From positions 1 through 49,701 of the forward strand of contig JAGAMB010000061.1 of NCBI GenBank assembly GCA_017624895.1: a stretch of DNA of 49,701 nt, given 5' to 3'. The translations under genes and the position numbers were made by a program. Under the pieces are notes generated by a model. It did no database searches. It saw only the letters and a list, made by a program, of their open reading frames with translations, and had not been told where the DNA came from. Shown in pieces: positions 36,409-45,856 of this stretch. Position 1 is the first letter of the stretch, and every line of letters starts with the position of its first letter. Source of the DNA: Ruminococcus sp. (lineage in GTDB: Bacteria; Bacillota; Clostridia; Oscillospirales; Ruminococcaceae).

Positions 36409-37608
36409 ATGAAGAGTTATTCCTATGTTGCTCAGGATGCCCGCGGCAAACAGGTAAAGGGCAAGGCAAATGCCGAAAATGAGCAGGAATTCCTCGAAAA
36501 GATGAAAGAACGAGGCTTGTTTATCAAGGATTATGGTGAGGAAGCCAACAGTTCTACAAGATCAATCTACAAGTTCAGCACAAAAGAACTTGCATTCTGC
36601 TGCCGACAGTTAAGCGCGATGCTTACTTCAGGTCTTACTCTCGTAAAGTCGATTGACATTATGAGAAACGAGCAGGAGAATGATAAGGCAAAAGCGATCT
36701 GGCAGGACATTTATGAGAATGTTCAGAAGGGTGAATCCTTCTCGGCTACTCTCGAAATGCACAGAGGCTCATTCCCCGACTTCCTTATCTCAATGGTCGG
36801 CGCCGGTGAAGCCAGCGGTTCGCTGGACGTAATTATGACGCGTATGTCCGATCAGTATGCTAAGGAAAACAAGCTGATGAATACCGTTAAGGGTGCTCTG
36901 GTTTACCCGATTATCCTCGGTGTTCTCTGCGTAGTTATCGTTATCTTCCTGTTTACGTTCATTATGCCGACATTCCTTGATATGTATGAGGATCCAAGCA
37001 CCATGCCTTTCCTTACAAAGGTTATGAAAGCAATTTCCGACTTTATCAGAAAGAGATGGTACATACTTATCATCTTAACAGTATTTATAATACTCGGAAT
37101 AAACTATGCACTCAAAGCACCGAACCTTAGATATAAGGTGGATCGAATGATAATCAAGGGACCGGGCTGGGGACCTCTCGTAACAAAGATCTACACAGCA
37201 CGTTTTTCAAGAACCCTTTCTTCACTTTATTCAAGCGGTATTCCTATGGTTGAATGTCTGCAGAGAGCTTCCGCTATACTCGGAAATATGTACGTTGACG
37301 ACAAGTTCGAAAGCGTTATTGACGAAGTAAAGCAGGGTGAAACACTTTCAGCAGCAATTACAAGAACAGAAATATTCGAGTCAATGTTCTGTTCTGTAAT
37401 TTACGTTGGTGAGGAGTCAGGTGCGCTTGACTCAATTCTTGAAAAGACATCTGATTATTACGAAGAAGAATCCGATTCAGCCGTTGAGCGACTTGTTCAC
37501 ATGGTTGAGCCTATAATGCTCATCTTTATGGGTGTTATTATCGGTCTGGTTGTATGCGGTATTTACCCCGCACTCTATGGTTCTATGGAATCTATCGAGA
37601 ACGAATAA
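36409..37608 (+). CDS. pilC: Type IV pilus inner-membrane platform protein
   Basis: A 399-aa GspF/PilC-family protein. It begins MKSYSYVAQDARGKQVKG as family members do. Two GspF domains follow (FCCRQLSAMLTSGLTLVKSIDIM and FSRTLSSLYSSGIPMVECLQRA), each ending in a hydrophobic helix; helices lie near 165-195, 215-235 and 365-390. It anchors the PilB and PilT ATPases to the pilus machine. Start ATG at 36409 has GGAGGTG upstream; an upstream GTG lacks a site. First gene of the operon. Confidence 0.95.
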   Translation: MKSYSYVAQDARGKQVKGKANAENEQEFLEKMKERGLFIKDYGEEANSSTRSIYKFSTKELAFCCRQLSAMLTSGLTLVKSIDIMRNEQENDKAKAIWQDIYENVQKGESFSATLEMHRGSFPDFLISMVGAGEASGSLDVIMTRMSDQYAKENKLMNTVKGALVYPIILGVLCVVIVIFLFTFIMPTFLDMYEDPSTMPFLTKVMKAISDFIRKRWYILIILTVFIILGINYALKAPNLRYKVDRMIIKGPGWGPLVTKIYTARFSRTLSSLYSSGIPMVECLQRASAILGNMYVDDKFESVIDEVKQGETLSAAITRTEIFESMFCSVIYVGEESGALDSILEKTSDYYEEESDSAVERLVHMVEPIMLIFMGVIIGLVVCGIYPALYGSMESIENE

Positions 37609-37632
37609 ACACGGAAAGGTGGAAAAAAGAAA

Positions 37633-39273
37633 ATGCTTTCATTTGATATTACCGATAGAAATATACGTGTTGTTAAGGGCGTTGAGAGTAATGGAAAAAT
37701 CAAAATCAGCTCTGCGGCAACACTTAACCTTGAGGAAGGTCTTATTGTAAACGGTCACGTTAAAGACGGCCCTACGGTTGCTACACTTATCAACGGCGCC
37801 CTCAAGAAGAATAAGATGCCTGATAAAGAGGCTATCGTATCGCTGTCATCTAACCTGACAATCTTCAAGGAGCTTATCGTTCCGAGAGTAAAGCCTCAGG
37901 ATATGCAGAAAACTGTTAAGCAGCAGATGCAGGCTGAGCTTAACCTTGATGATACATTCTCTGTTACATATGCCATCGTGGGCGACGCTGCTGAAACAGG
38001 CGATAATGGCGAGCCTATGCTCAAGGTACTTGCTACAGCTTGTCCTTACGAAATCGTAAACAGCTACAAGGACGTTTTCAAGCTCCTTGGTATTTCCCTT
38101 AAATCAGTAATGGTTGGCTGTAACTGTATTACAAAGGTACTTCTTGCTGATACAAGAATCAAGTCTAAGATGCCTCTGCTTGCAGTACAGATAGATCCGA
38201 ACTTTATCTCACTCAACCTTTACGAGCAGGGACAGCTTTCATTCTCACGTTTTGCATCCATTGATCCCGATGACTACGGCAATTCTCCCGACTACGTATT
38301 TGAGGCTGTAAACGAGAACATCTTCCGTATGCTTCAGTTCCACAGAAGCCGTAATACAGGTGAGATCATCGAGAATGTAATTTTCTACGGCGATACTCAC
38401 GAGTATGTAAGACTTACAGATGAGCTTGAAAAGCTTGATCTTAACACAAGTCTTATCAACGTTCCTCCGCAGATCCACGGTCACGAAAATCTTGAATTTT
38501 CACTTTACGCTAACGCTATCGGTGCTATGTTCAAGCGTAATAAGGACACCGAGAAGATCAACCTCCTTGAAACAGAAATTTCTGCTGCAATCAAGAAGGC
38601 TGCTTCAGGCGGAAAGGTAAGAGGCGAAAACGCAGGTCTTGGAATTATGCTTGGTCTTGTACTTGGTTCGGCTGTTATTGTCGGCGGTACATGGGCTGTT
38701 ATGTCTTTCATTAACAGCGGAATTGAAAAGGATATTGTTAAGGTTCAGGATTATCTCGAATCTCCTGAGGTAAAAAATCAGCTTGATCATCGTACAAAGC
38801 TTCTTTCAATGAGAGAAACAGTAAATGCATACGAGGTAAGAATGCAGAATTCATATGACGCATTCTATTCACAGCCTGTTATCAACGGTGAGAAGTATGA
38901 TACACTTCAGTCAATTCTTGACAAGACAGCTGAGGATCTTGACCTTGATGTAGATGAGTGTTTCGTTTCAACACCTACATACAGCGAGGGTGTACTCTCA
39001 TTCTCAATCGAGGCTGCCGGAAGTGAGGACTACGTACAGAAGCTTCCTTCAATTTATGTTGATAATCTTCTTGATGAGTTATTTACTGATAATAACGGCT
39101 ACTACGCAAACGGTACATACGACGGATATACTGTTCAGCTTGTTCAGGAGAATAAAGATTCCGATGAAAAGGTTGAGAAGGTAAGATTCAACGTATCTGT
39201 AGCTCTTGATGGCAGACAGAGTGCTTACCATCCCGAAGAAGAAGCTGAGTCTTCCGATGAAGATGCAGCATAA
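37633..39273 (+). CDS. PilM-PilN fusion protein
   Basis: A 546-aa protein. Residues 1-~300 are an actin-like PilM domain (MLSFDITDRNIRVVKG, AIVSLSSNLTIFKELIVPRV, KQQMQAELNLDDTFSVTYAI). At ~310 INLLETEIS, the typical PilN N-terminal motif that docks on PilM, is followed by a membrane helix at ~334-361 and a periplasmic-type PilN domain with coiled coil. In most bacteria PilM and PilN are separate, the PilN tail binding PilM; here the two are covalently joined. The end is acidic (PEEEAESSDEDAA). Confidence 0.87.
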   Translation: MLSFDITDRNIRVVKGVESNGKIKISSAATLNLEEGLIVNGHVKDGPTVATLINGALKKNKMPDKEAIVSLSSNLTIFKELIVPRVKPQDMQKTVKQQMQAELNLDDTFSVTYAIVGDAAETGDNGEPMLKVLATACPYEIVNSYKDVFKLLGISLKSVMVGCNCITKVLLADTRIKSKMPLLAVQIDPNFISLNLYEQGQLSFSRFASIDPDDYGNSPDYVFEAVNENIFRMLQFHRSRNTGEIIENVIFYGDTHEYVRLTDELEKLDLNTSLINVPPQIHGHENLEFSLYANAIGAMFKRNKDTEKINLLETEISAAIKKAASGGKVRGENAGLGIMLGLVLGSAVIVGGTWAVMSFINSGIEKDIVKVQDYLESPEVKNQLDHRTKLLSMRETVNAYEVRMQNSYDAFYSQPVINGEKYDTLQSILDKTAEDLDLDVDECFVSTPTYSEGVLSFSIEAAGSEDYVQKLPSIYVDNLLDELFTDNNGYYANGTYDGYTVQLVQENKDSDEKVEKVRFNVSVALDGRQSAYHPEEEAESSDEDAA

Positions 39274-39291
39274 TTAAGGAGGTAGATTGAA

Positions 39292-40044
39292 ATGAAATTA
39301 AATTACAGAGATCGTATCGTTATAGGTGTTCTCTTAGCATTGGTACTCCTTCTTGGCGGCTTCTTCCTTCTGATCAAGCCTGCGAATGAGGATATCAAAT
39401 CAAACAAGGCAGAGCTTTCAACACTCGAATCATCACAGGCTGAGGTTGATAAGCAGATTGCAGAAATTCCCGGTATCAAGGATGATATTACAGAATCCTA
39501 CAACAATGGTATCAAGTATACAGAAACATTTGTTGACTACAACAACTTCAACAATCCAAGAAAGCTCGATCAGTATATGCAGAGCTTTGCAACAGACAGC
39601 AAGGTAAAGATCATGTCACTTGTTGCTGATACTATGACAGAAAGCACACTCAGCTACTATTACTTCACTCCTACATTTGTAGCAGAGGAAATGCTCAAGC
39701 AGGCTGATATCAACGGAAGCCAGGCTAAGCTTACTGCTGAAAGCAAGGCTGAGAGCGATTCACTTGCAGACAGAACAGCAGAAAACGTTATCCAGGCAAA
39801 GTATACTATTACAGTTACAGGTGAGGAAAAAGAAGACATCTGGAACTATATGAAGGCAATTGAGGAACAGGAAGAAACAATCCTTATCAACTCTGTAACA
39901 CTTCAGAACATTGTTCTTAAAGAAGATAAGAATGCAGAGCCTGAGGATGAGGAAGAAGAAAAACCTCTTCCTACAGCTGTTTTCGAAGTTACTCTCTATT
40001 CCGTTTATGAAATGGATGAGCCTAATCTCGAAATGACAAAGTAA
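39292..40044 (+). CDS. pilO: PilO-like pilus alignment protein
   Basis: A 250-aa bitopic protein: a short basic N-terminus, a membrane helix at ~8-27 (IVIGVLLALVLLLGGFFLLI), a coiled coil (NKAELSTLESSQAEVDKQIA), then a ferredoxin-like domain and an acidic Glu-rich segment (EPEDEEEEKP) before the last strand. Size, topology and position after PilM-PilN identify it as PilO. AGGAGG precedes the ATG. Confidence 0.85.
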   Translation: MKLNYRDRIVIGVLLALVLLLGGFFLLIKPANEDIKSNKAELSTLESSQAEVDKQIAEIPGIKDDITESYNNGIKYTETFVDYNNFNNPRKLDQYMQSFATDSKVKIMSLVADTMTESTLSYYYFTPTFVAEEMLKQADINGSQAKLTAESKAESDSLADRTAENVIQAKYTITVTGEEKEDIWNYMKAIEEQEETILINSVTLQNIVLKEDKNAEPEDEEEEKPLPTAVFEVTLYSVYEMDEPNLEMTK

Positions 40045-40178
40045 TTTATCCACGCTGAAGTTATAATAACAGACTTGTTTTGATTCCGCATATGCTTTGA
40101 CAGCTGCGGTAAGAGCAAGGAAATCAGAGGTGTGGAAATCAAGACAGGTCTATAATAACTGGAAAGGCGGTAATAAAA

Positions 40179-43100
40179 ATGAGAAAAGATAAGAATAGAA
40201 AACTACGCGGATCGGTTCTCTTGACTGTTGTATTCGTAATGTCGATACTTATCATTTTCCTGTTTGGTACTATGGCGCTGGCGATAGCTGCCAATAACAG
40301 AGCGCACGTAAATTATTCAAGTGCGCAGACAGGAATAACAGCCCGCGCTGTGGCAGAGAGTGCGATCAAGGCGATTGCCAATAGCAGCGAAGCAGGTAAA
40401 CAATACGCTTTGGCAGTCGGAAAGCTTGAAAGCGGAGAGATTCCTGTTAATGTTCAGCTCAAAGGTGACGGTTCAGGTACATTAGGTGAGGTTGAAAACG
40501 TTGTTATCAGCCACGCCGGAACAAAGATGTACTATGATGTGGAGAAAAAAGGCTGGTTCGAAAGAGATCTCCTTAGATTCACAGCAACTGTCAATATGGC
40601 AGGCGTAAGATCATCATCTTCTGTATATGTTCTCAAGCATTATCAGGAGGACAGCCAGAGCGATTCAGGCGGAGGCGCAGGCTTCGTAACAACTGCTGAC
40701 GCTGTGTTTAACACACAGACCAGTCTTTTCGGCGGTTCATATATCAGCCTTCCTACACCTGAAAAAGCTCAGGAGTATGATAGTAAGTATCTGCTTTCTT
40801 ATGACGAAAGAATGGAGAACAGAACATTCCGTGAAGCTGACGGTACAGATAATGAGATACCCCCTCTTAGTCTGTATAACTCTGATGCTGTTATTGAAGC
40901 TGATTTGTTCGTAAACAACGACGTAACAGTTGAAAACTGGTCAGGTGTTGTATTCCCTGATAAGGGTAAAGGCATAACCATCTGGGGCGATCTTTACTTC
41001 AAGGTAAACTCAGGCGATCACTTCAAATATGAGTGTAATAACCTTGTTGAGGAGGAGCTTCCTTTTAATAAGGTTCCCTATATTTACGTAGACGGCGATA
41101 TTACAGGAGAAAAGGGTGCAGTTGCCCTTGGAAGTGAAAATCAGAACTTCCCCATGAACACATTCTGCGCTTCAATTAAAGCAGGTGAAGTTGAGGACGA
41201 AGTAACTGACGGTAAGGACAGTATTATTGCATCTAACATCTACTGTATGGACGAAAACCGTGACAGCGTAATCAGAGGCTTAAAAAATCCCGGCTTATAT
41301 ACATGGTCTAAGAGCGTTATTGCACAGGTCAAGAACAATAAGAGAGTTACTGTTGTTAAGGGAGAAATCTGTTCAAAGGGTAATTTAGAACTTGGTGAAG
41401 TTGAGATTAATGGTGATGTCCGCGTTGAAGGCAATCTTAAAATTCGCCCCGGCGTAAAAGTTAAGGGCAATGTTGTCTGCAAGGGTACAATCGAAGGCAT
41501 AGAAAACCTTGAATGTGAAGGAGTTATCTTTAACGACACTCTTGCTGCAGGAAGTAAGGTTGTAACAATTACATTCCCCAACAATTATGGATACTTCTAT
41601 GAGTATAATCCTAAAATGGTTGCAGACGAGGAAAATATTGTAATAAGACACGTAGGTCCTCACGGCTTTAATATCAGCGACGAAATCGGCGTGTTTACAG
41701 AAGGTGTATACAATGGTAAGGGTATGGTGATCAACGATCGTACACTTCCGGATGCAGGTACTGATGTTACTATGTATTACACACTTGAACAGGGCTGGAA
41801 GCAGTCAGATGAGGATAGTATAAACCACATAACAACAGATGAGCCATACTATTATTTTGACGCTGAGCTTGAAAAGTATCTTGTAGACGTTCCTAAAAAT
41901 CCTGAGGAGTTGGAAGACAGCGACGAACCTCAATTAGTTGCTGTAGTTCCCGGATTTTACATCAAGACAGATGTACAGGATTTCAAGAAAGTAAATCCCG
42001 GCGATAATACTGACGGCTATGAAACAATTGATATTGAAGGCGAAACCTATATGTATAAGCTTGTCAGCGAGTACATTAAGACAGAGGAAAAAAACTTCAC
42101 TAAGACATTTGCTTTAGGTGCTGCAGCTACAGGTAAAAATATTGCTTTAGTTAATGATTTCTATACTGCAAAGGGCGAAGAAACAGTATACCCCAAATAT
42201 GCAGAAAGAAAGGTAATCCTTGGTCTTGACTCTACACTTGCTCCTGAATCCACAAAGATTGTAAGAACAGTGTCAGACGTTCTCAAGGAAGTATCAAACC
42301 CATATCAGGCGCAGCAGCTTCCTGAACATCTTATAAGCACATATGATTCATTAGTTGCTGAAAACAAGCCATTAAAGAGCAAGGGTGCAGTTCTTGATAA
42401 GTTCAGCAAGGATACACTGCTCATGGAGTCAAATGCGCCTCATGCAAAATATGTTATTAATGGTAAAAAGTATAATTCCGTGGGCAAAAACGACCCTAGA
42501 TTTCATACAAATCAGGGCTTCAATCAGTCCAAGTGGGACAGCGACAGAACGAATAGTGCAGCTGCTTACATTACAGGCAACTGTATCTTAGAGGACTTAA
42601 ACTTCGGTAATGGCGACGTTATTATTAATCCCGGTGCTGATACGATTGTAATTGCAATCAGAGGTAATGTAAGCTTCAACAGCGGATCAAGTATTCTTGT
42701 TGATGACTCCGGCGGCGGTGATGTTTATTTCTACATCGAGCCGGGCGCACACCTTGCATTCAACGGAAATAACCTTTGTACAAAGACATACTGGGATGCA
42801 TTTGCCAAAACTAATAAATTCAGCTTTGGTAAGGTATCAGGTGAAGGATATCAGAAAATTGAAGAGCTTGGTCATCCCTGTCCGAATGTATTTGTATACG
42901 GCGGTCAGTCAGGCGATACAAAGAGTGAGCTGACAATCATGAATATGGATATTATGACGATGAATGTAATTTCACCTAACATTAAGACAAATGTTGGCGG
43001 TGGAACAGGTAATATGATTCAGAGTCTGCTTTACAATGGCTACGAAACAGCAGCATTATCAAAGCAGTATATTATCGGATGCTTCAACGTTAACGAGGTA

Positions 43101-43220
43101 AGTCCATCACAAAACCAGCTTGCTGTTGTTTATGTACCCGATGGCGGCGGAGATCCACCTGTAATTGGTGATCATGATAAAGAATTCTGGTACAAGATTC
43201 TGTATTACAGCGAATTCTAA
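40179..43220 (+). CDS. Large PilX-like pilus-associated surface protein
   Basis: A 1013-aa protein. The N-terminus has RGSVLLTVVFVMSILIIFLFGTMALAIA, then SAQTGITARAVAESAIKAIA, which is the PilX/minor-pilin pattern of a helix followed by AxxxAExA repeats, without a classic G-F-T-x-x-E cleavage site. The rest is beta-rich, with bactofilin- or beta-helix-like rungs (CSKGNLELGEVEINGDVRVE, NGDVIINPGADTIVIAIRGN) and a Gly-rich loop (DDSGGGDVY). It is far larger than usual PilX proteins and may be a tip adhesin. A 134-bp gap before it holds no promoter I trust. Confidence 0.72.
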   Translation: MRKDKNRKLRGSVLLTVVFVMSILIIFLFGTMALAIAANNRAHVNYSSAQTGITARAVAESAIKAIANSSEAGKQYALAVGKLESGEIPVNVQLKGDGSGTLGEVENVVISHAGTKMYYDVEKKGWFERDLLRFTATVNMAGVRSSSSVYVLKHYQEDSQSDSGGGAGFVTTADAVFNTQTSLFGGSYISLPTPEKAQEYDSKYLLSYDERMENRTFREADGTDNEIPPLSLYNSDAVIEADLFVNNDVTVENWSGVVFPDKGKGITIWGDLYFKVNSGDHFKYECNNLVEEELPFNKVPYIYVDGDITGEKGAVALGSENQNFPMNTFCASIKAGEVEDEVTDGKDSIIASNIYCMDENRDSVIRGLKNPGLYTWSKSVIAQVKNNKRVTVVKGEICSKGNLELGEVEINGDVRVEGNLKIRPGVKVKGNVVCKGTIEGIENLECEGVIFNDTLAAGSKVVTITFPNNYGYFYEYNPKMVADEENIVIRHVGPHGFNISDEIGVFTEGVYNGKGMVINDRTLPDAGTDVTMYYTLEQGWKQSDEDSINHITTDEPYYYFDAELEKYLVDVPKNPEELEDSDEPQLVAVVPGFYIKTDVQDFKKVNPGDNTDGYETIDIEGETYMYKLVSEYIKTEEKNFTKTFALGAAATGKNIALVNDFYTAKGEETVYPKYAERKVILGLDSTLAPESTKIVRTVSDVLKEVSNPYQAQQLPEHLISTYDSLVAENKPLKSKGAVLDKFSKDTLLMESNAPHAKYVINGKKYNSVGKNDPRFHTNQGFNQSKWDSDRTNSAAAYITGNCILEDLNFGNGDVIINPGADTIVIAIRGNVSFNSGSSILVDDSGGGDVYFYIEPGAHLAFNGNNLCTKTYWDAFAKTNKFSFGKVSGEGYQKIEELGHPCPNVFVYGGQSGDTKSELTIMNMDIMTMNVISPNIKTNVGGGTGNMIQSLLYNGYETAALSKQYIIGCFNVNEVSPSQNQLAVVYVPDGGGDPPVIGDHDKEFWYKILYYSEF

Positions 43221-43231
43221 GGAGGTTGGCT

Positions 43232-43657
43232 ATGAAAAAACTAAAGAAAAAGGTTTTGAAGGGCATGACACTCATGGAAATCATTATTGCAATTGCAATC
43301 GTTGCTGTAATGACAGTAATTCTTGTCGGTGCTTCAACTGTTATCAATAACTATATTCGTTCTGCGAATGATGTTAATGACCGTGTAGCTATTCAGGCGC
43401 CTGTAGCTCAGGCGAATGATATTGGCGCGGCAGGTCAGGAGTTTGAAAACGGAATCGAGATCATTCTTGAACCGTCAAACATTGAAGGATCAATTCCGCT
43501 TGCAGGCAGACTGCACGCTGTTTACGACGAGCAGGAAATGCAGGATCATACAAATGAATTTGGCAGAGGTCTTAATATGAAGTTTATAACTGATATTGAA
43601 ACCACAACAGCAGCTCCTGTTCCTTCAAATCCACATAATCCGCTGCCACCTAAGTGA
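43232..43657 (+). CDS. Prepilin-like protein (minor pilin 1)
   Basis: A 141-aa protein with a class III prepilin signal: KKLKKKVLKG, cleavage, MTLMEIIIAIAIVAVMTVIL, keeping the +5 glutamate. The mature N-terminal residue is Met rather than Phe. The rest is a short globular domain ending in a Pro-rich tail (PVPSNPHNPLPPK). It should be processed by the prepilin peptidase encoded downstream. The ATG at 43232 has GGAGG ahead; an upstream TTG is inside the spacer. Confidence 0.88.
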   Translation: MKKLKKKVLKGMTLMEIIIAIAIVAVMTVILVGASTVINNYIRSANDVNDRVAIQAPVAQANDIGAAGQEFENGIEIILEPSNIEGSIPLAGRLHAVYDEQEMQDHTNEFGRGLNMKFITDIETTTAAPVPSNPHNPLPPK

Positions 43658-43671
43658 TAGGAGGAAGAGAA

Positions 43672-44835
43672 ATGGATATGAAAAAGAAGCTTAAAGGCTT
43701 CACTCTTATTGAATTAATTATCGTTCTTGCTATATTTGGTATTATTCTCACGCTTGTACTGTCATTTATTGATCCTGTTGCAAAGGTTATGACAACAACT
43801 TCAACGCGTGAGCGTACAGCGGCTTATGCCGATAATATCAGCGAGTACATTGATAATTCACTTCACTATTCGAGATTTATCAGAGTATACAACGGCGGCT
43901 TTTGTGACAAAGTGAATACAGACCAGGTGCTTGATGCTGATTTTGCTGCAGCTGAAAGAAAAGCAGCACAGCTTCTCGTAGATGATATGCTTAATGACGC
44001 TGTTGATTCAAATGGTCAACCGATCAAGGGTAATGTCCGTGTAATGAAGTTTGTCAACACTCCTGTTGGCGGACTTCAGGAGGGACAGATTTACGAAACT
44101 GTGTATGAGTTTACAGCAGGAGCGAGTGTTAAAAAACAGAAGCTCGATGCTAGTAACAACCCTGTAAAGGATGAGCATGGTAATTTCGTATTTGATACAA
44201 TCACCATTGATACAACAGCTATAAGCGATACAGCAGCCGTCAACAATCCTGTAATCAATCCTGAACACTTTGAGGATTATAGCTATTACTACAATTTAGG
44301 TTTATTTACGCTTGATGCTATTAATGATCCTGAAAATTACAGCGCTCCTGATGGTAGTGAAAAGTCATATGAGGCAAAGCCGAGAGAGTATTACAGCAGA
44401 CTTAATCCCATAAGAAATGTGACTTTAAACTCTGATCATTCCTTATGTATCAATGTAGTTTCTTATGCAAAAAAAATCAGAAACGGCGCAGTTGAGTTTG
44501 ATAACAAGGAAAAGGCTTTAGCAGCTACAGATGGAGGCGGTTCTGAAGAAGTTACTGTATTCAAATCGCCCGCACACCTTAACTCAGCAAGTATGGCGCT
44601 TATAAATGTTATGAGCGTAGATAACGCCAGCGAGCTTATTTGTGTTCGCCCTAACAGAGATGAAGCAACAGGAGCGAAAAAGGATGGTTTCAAACCTGTA
44701 TACCAGAAGGATGCAGGTGAGGCATACAGCCAGATCAATGCTTCTTACAGCGAGGCAGATGGACTTACTGATAACATCTATATTGTATACATTATGCCCG
44801 AAGAAATCTTCGACACAACAATTGTATATAACTGA
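43672..44835 (+). CDS. Prepilin-like protein (minor pilin 2, PilW-like)
   Basis: A 387-aa protein with a canonical type IV prepilin start (KKKLKG, then FTLIELIIVLAIFGIILTLVL) and a large C-terminal domain of ~350 residues with no recognised fold. PilW- and PulJ-type minor pilins have this layout and initiate or cap pilus assembly. Start ATG at 43672 has GGAGG 7 bases ahead. Last gene of the pilC operon, followed by a bidirectional terminator. Confidence 0.87.
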   Translation: MDMKKKLKGFTLIELIIVLAIFGIILTLVLSFIDPVAKVMTTTSTRERTAAYADNISEYIDNSLHYSRFIRVYNGGFCDKVNTDQVLDADFAAAERKAAQLLVDDMLNDAVDSNGQPIKGNVRVMKFVNTPVGGLQEGQIYETVYEFTAGASVKKQKLDASNNPVKDEHGNFVFDTITIDTTAISDTAAVNNPVINPEHFEDYSYYYNLGLFTLDAINDPENYSAPDGSEKSYEAKPREYYSRLNPIRNVTLNSDHSLCINVVSYAKKIRNGAVEFDNKEKALAATDGGGSEEVTVFKSPAHLNSASMALINVMSVDNASELICVRPNRDEATGAKKDGFKPVYQKDAGEAYSQINASYSEADGLTDNIYIVYIMPEEIFDTTIVYN

Positions 44836-44844
44836 TAACAAAAA

Positions 44845-44876
44845 ACAGGCAGCAGTTAAAGCTGCTGCCTGTAAAT
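44845..44876. terminator. Bidirectional terminator between pilus operon and pilD
   Basis: ACAGGCAGCAG/CTGCTGCCTGT with a short loop (44845-44872), A-run before and AT-rich TATTTTT after; it serves two convergent genes. Confidence 0.85.
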
Positions 44877-44888
44877 ATTTTTGAGTTT

Positions 44889-45728
44889 TTACTGAGGCTG
44901 GGCGGTCAGAAGTGATATGTACCAGTCGGCTATATTATTGCCCCAGAGCATCGCGGCTGCAATTCCCATTGCGAGGTATGGTCCAAAGGCAAACTTTGAA
45001 TCCTTTGTAACTGCCTTGATGATAATTCCGCCGAAAGCTGCGGCGATGATACCAATAAATGCTGAAACGATAACAGCCTGTGTTCCGAGCAATGCACCGG
45101 CGGCAAGCATTAATGCCGTATCGCCTTGTTCAATTGCACGAAAATCCTCACCGTATTTCTTACGGATTATAGGGCGGCTTACTTCCCCGATAATGAAAAA
45201 GGGAACGCTGATTGCGAAAGCACCGATAATTCTGTGAACCAGCTTCACATCATCGGTAAATATAGCAGCCGGAACAGCGAGAAGAAGAATAAGCCCTACA
45301 ATAATAAGATCAATTTCCTGAGTGTCCCAGTCCATAAATGCGACAACAACCAGCAGGGACATCAGAACGCAGGTTATTATGGCTTTAGCATTAATGTCGA
45401 TAACTAAAAATGTCAGCACATAAAGCAGACCGTTAAGCGACTCAACAATTGGATAACGTGCGGAGATTTTTTCGCCGCAGCTGTGACATTTTCCGCGAAG
45501 GAAAAGCCAGCTGAAAACAGGGATAAGATCAATAGGTCTTATCTTCGTACCGCAGGTCATACAATGAGAGGAGCTTTTGATGAGGGATTCGTTTCTCGGC
45601 AGGCGTATGATAACGACATTGAGAAAGCTACCGATGCAGATGCCAAAGAGAAAGATAATGGTTAAAAACATTAGTTTGAAAGGAAGCTCCGTGAAAGGAT
45701 CGTGGAGCATATTCACAAAATCAGACAT
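44889..45728 (-). CDS. pilD: Prepilin peptidase (A24 family)
   Basis: A 279-aa integral membrane aspartyl protease that cleaves and N-methylates prepilins. The cytoplasmic zinc-binding loop has CMTCGTKIRPIDLIPVFSWL and CHSCGEKISARYPIVE. The first catalytic aspartate is in FMDWDTQEID. The second lies in EQGDTALMLAAGALLG, where the usual GxGD reads EQGD. About eight membrane helices. Start ATG at 45728 has AAGGAGG 9 bases ahead. Transcribed opposite to the rest of the cluster. Confidence 0.93.
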   Translation of the reverse strand: MSDFVNMLHDPFTELPFKLMFLTIIFLFGICIGSFLNVVIIRLPRNESLIKSSSHCMTCGTKIRPIDLIPVFSWLFLRGKCHSCGEKISARYPIVESLNGLLYVLTFLVIDINAKAIITCVLMSLLVVVAFMDWDTQEIDLIIVGLILLLAVPAAIFTDDVKLVHRIIGAFAISVPFFIIGEVSRPIIRKKYGEDFRAIEQGDTALMLAAGALLGTQAVIVSAFIGIIAAAFGGIIIKAVTKDSKFAFGPYLAMGIAAAMLWGNNIADWYISLLTAQPQ

Positions 45729-45765
45729 TGTTTTTGACCTCCTTACATAATTATTTAACACAATA

Positions 45766-45794
45766 ATTATATCACATTATTTTCATTATTTCAA
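45766..45794 (-). promoter_or_regulatory. pilD promoter
   Basis: TTGAAA (45794-45789), 17-bp spacer, TATAAT (45771-45766). The divergent pilB has a TATAAT at 45796 but no good -35. Confidence 0.78.
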
Positions 45795-45856
45795 GTATAA
45801 TTTAAGATTGTTCCGAAAAAAAGGGGCAGCTTTAAAAAATTAGCGGAGGTTTGAAT

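Noticed and set aside
40045-40178. Internal promoter before the large PilX-like gene
   Set aside because: TTATAATAAC and TTGACA are both present but in the wrong order and spacing to form a promoter.
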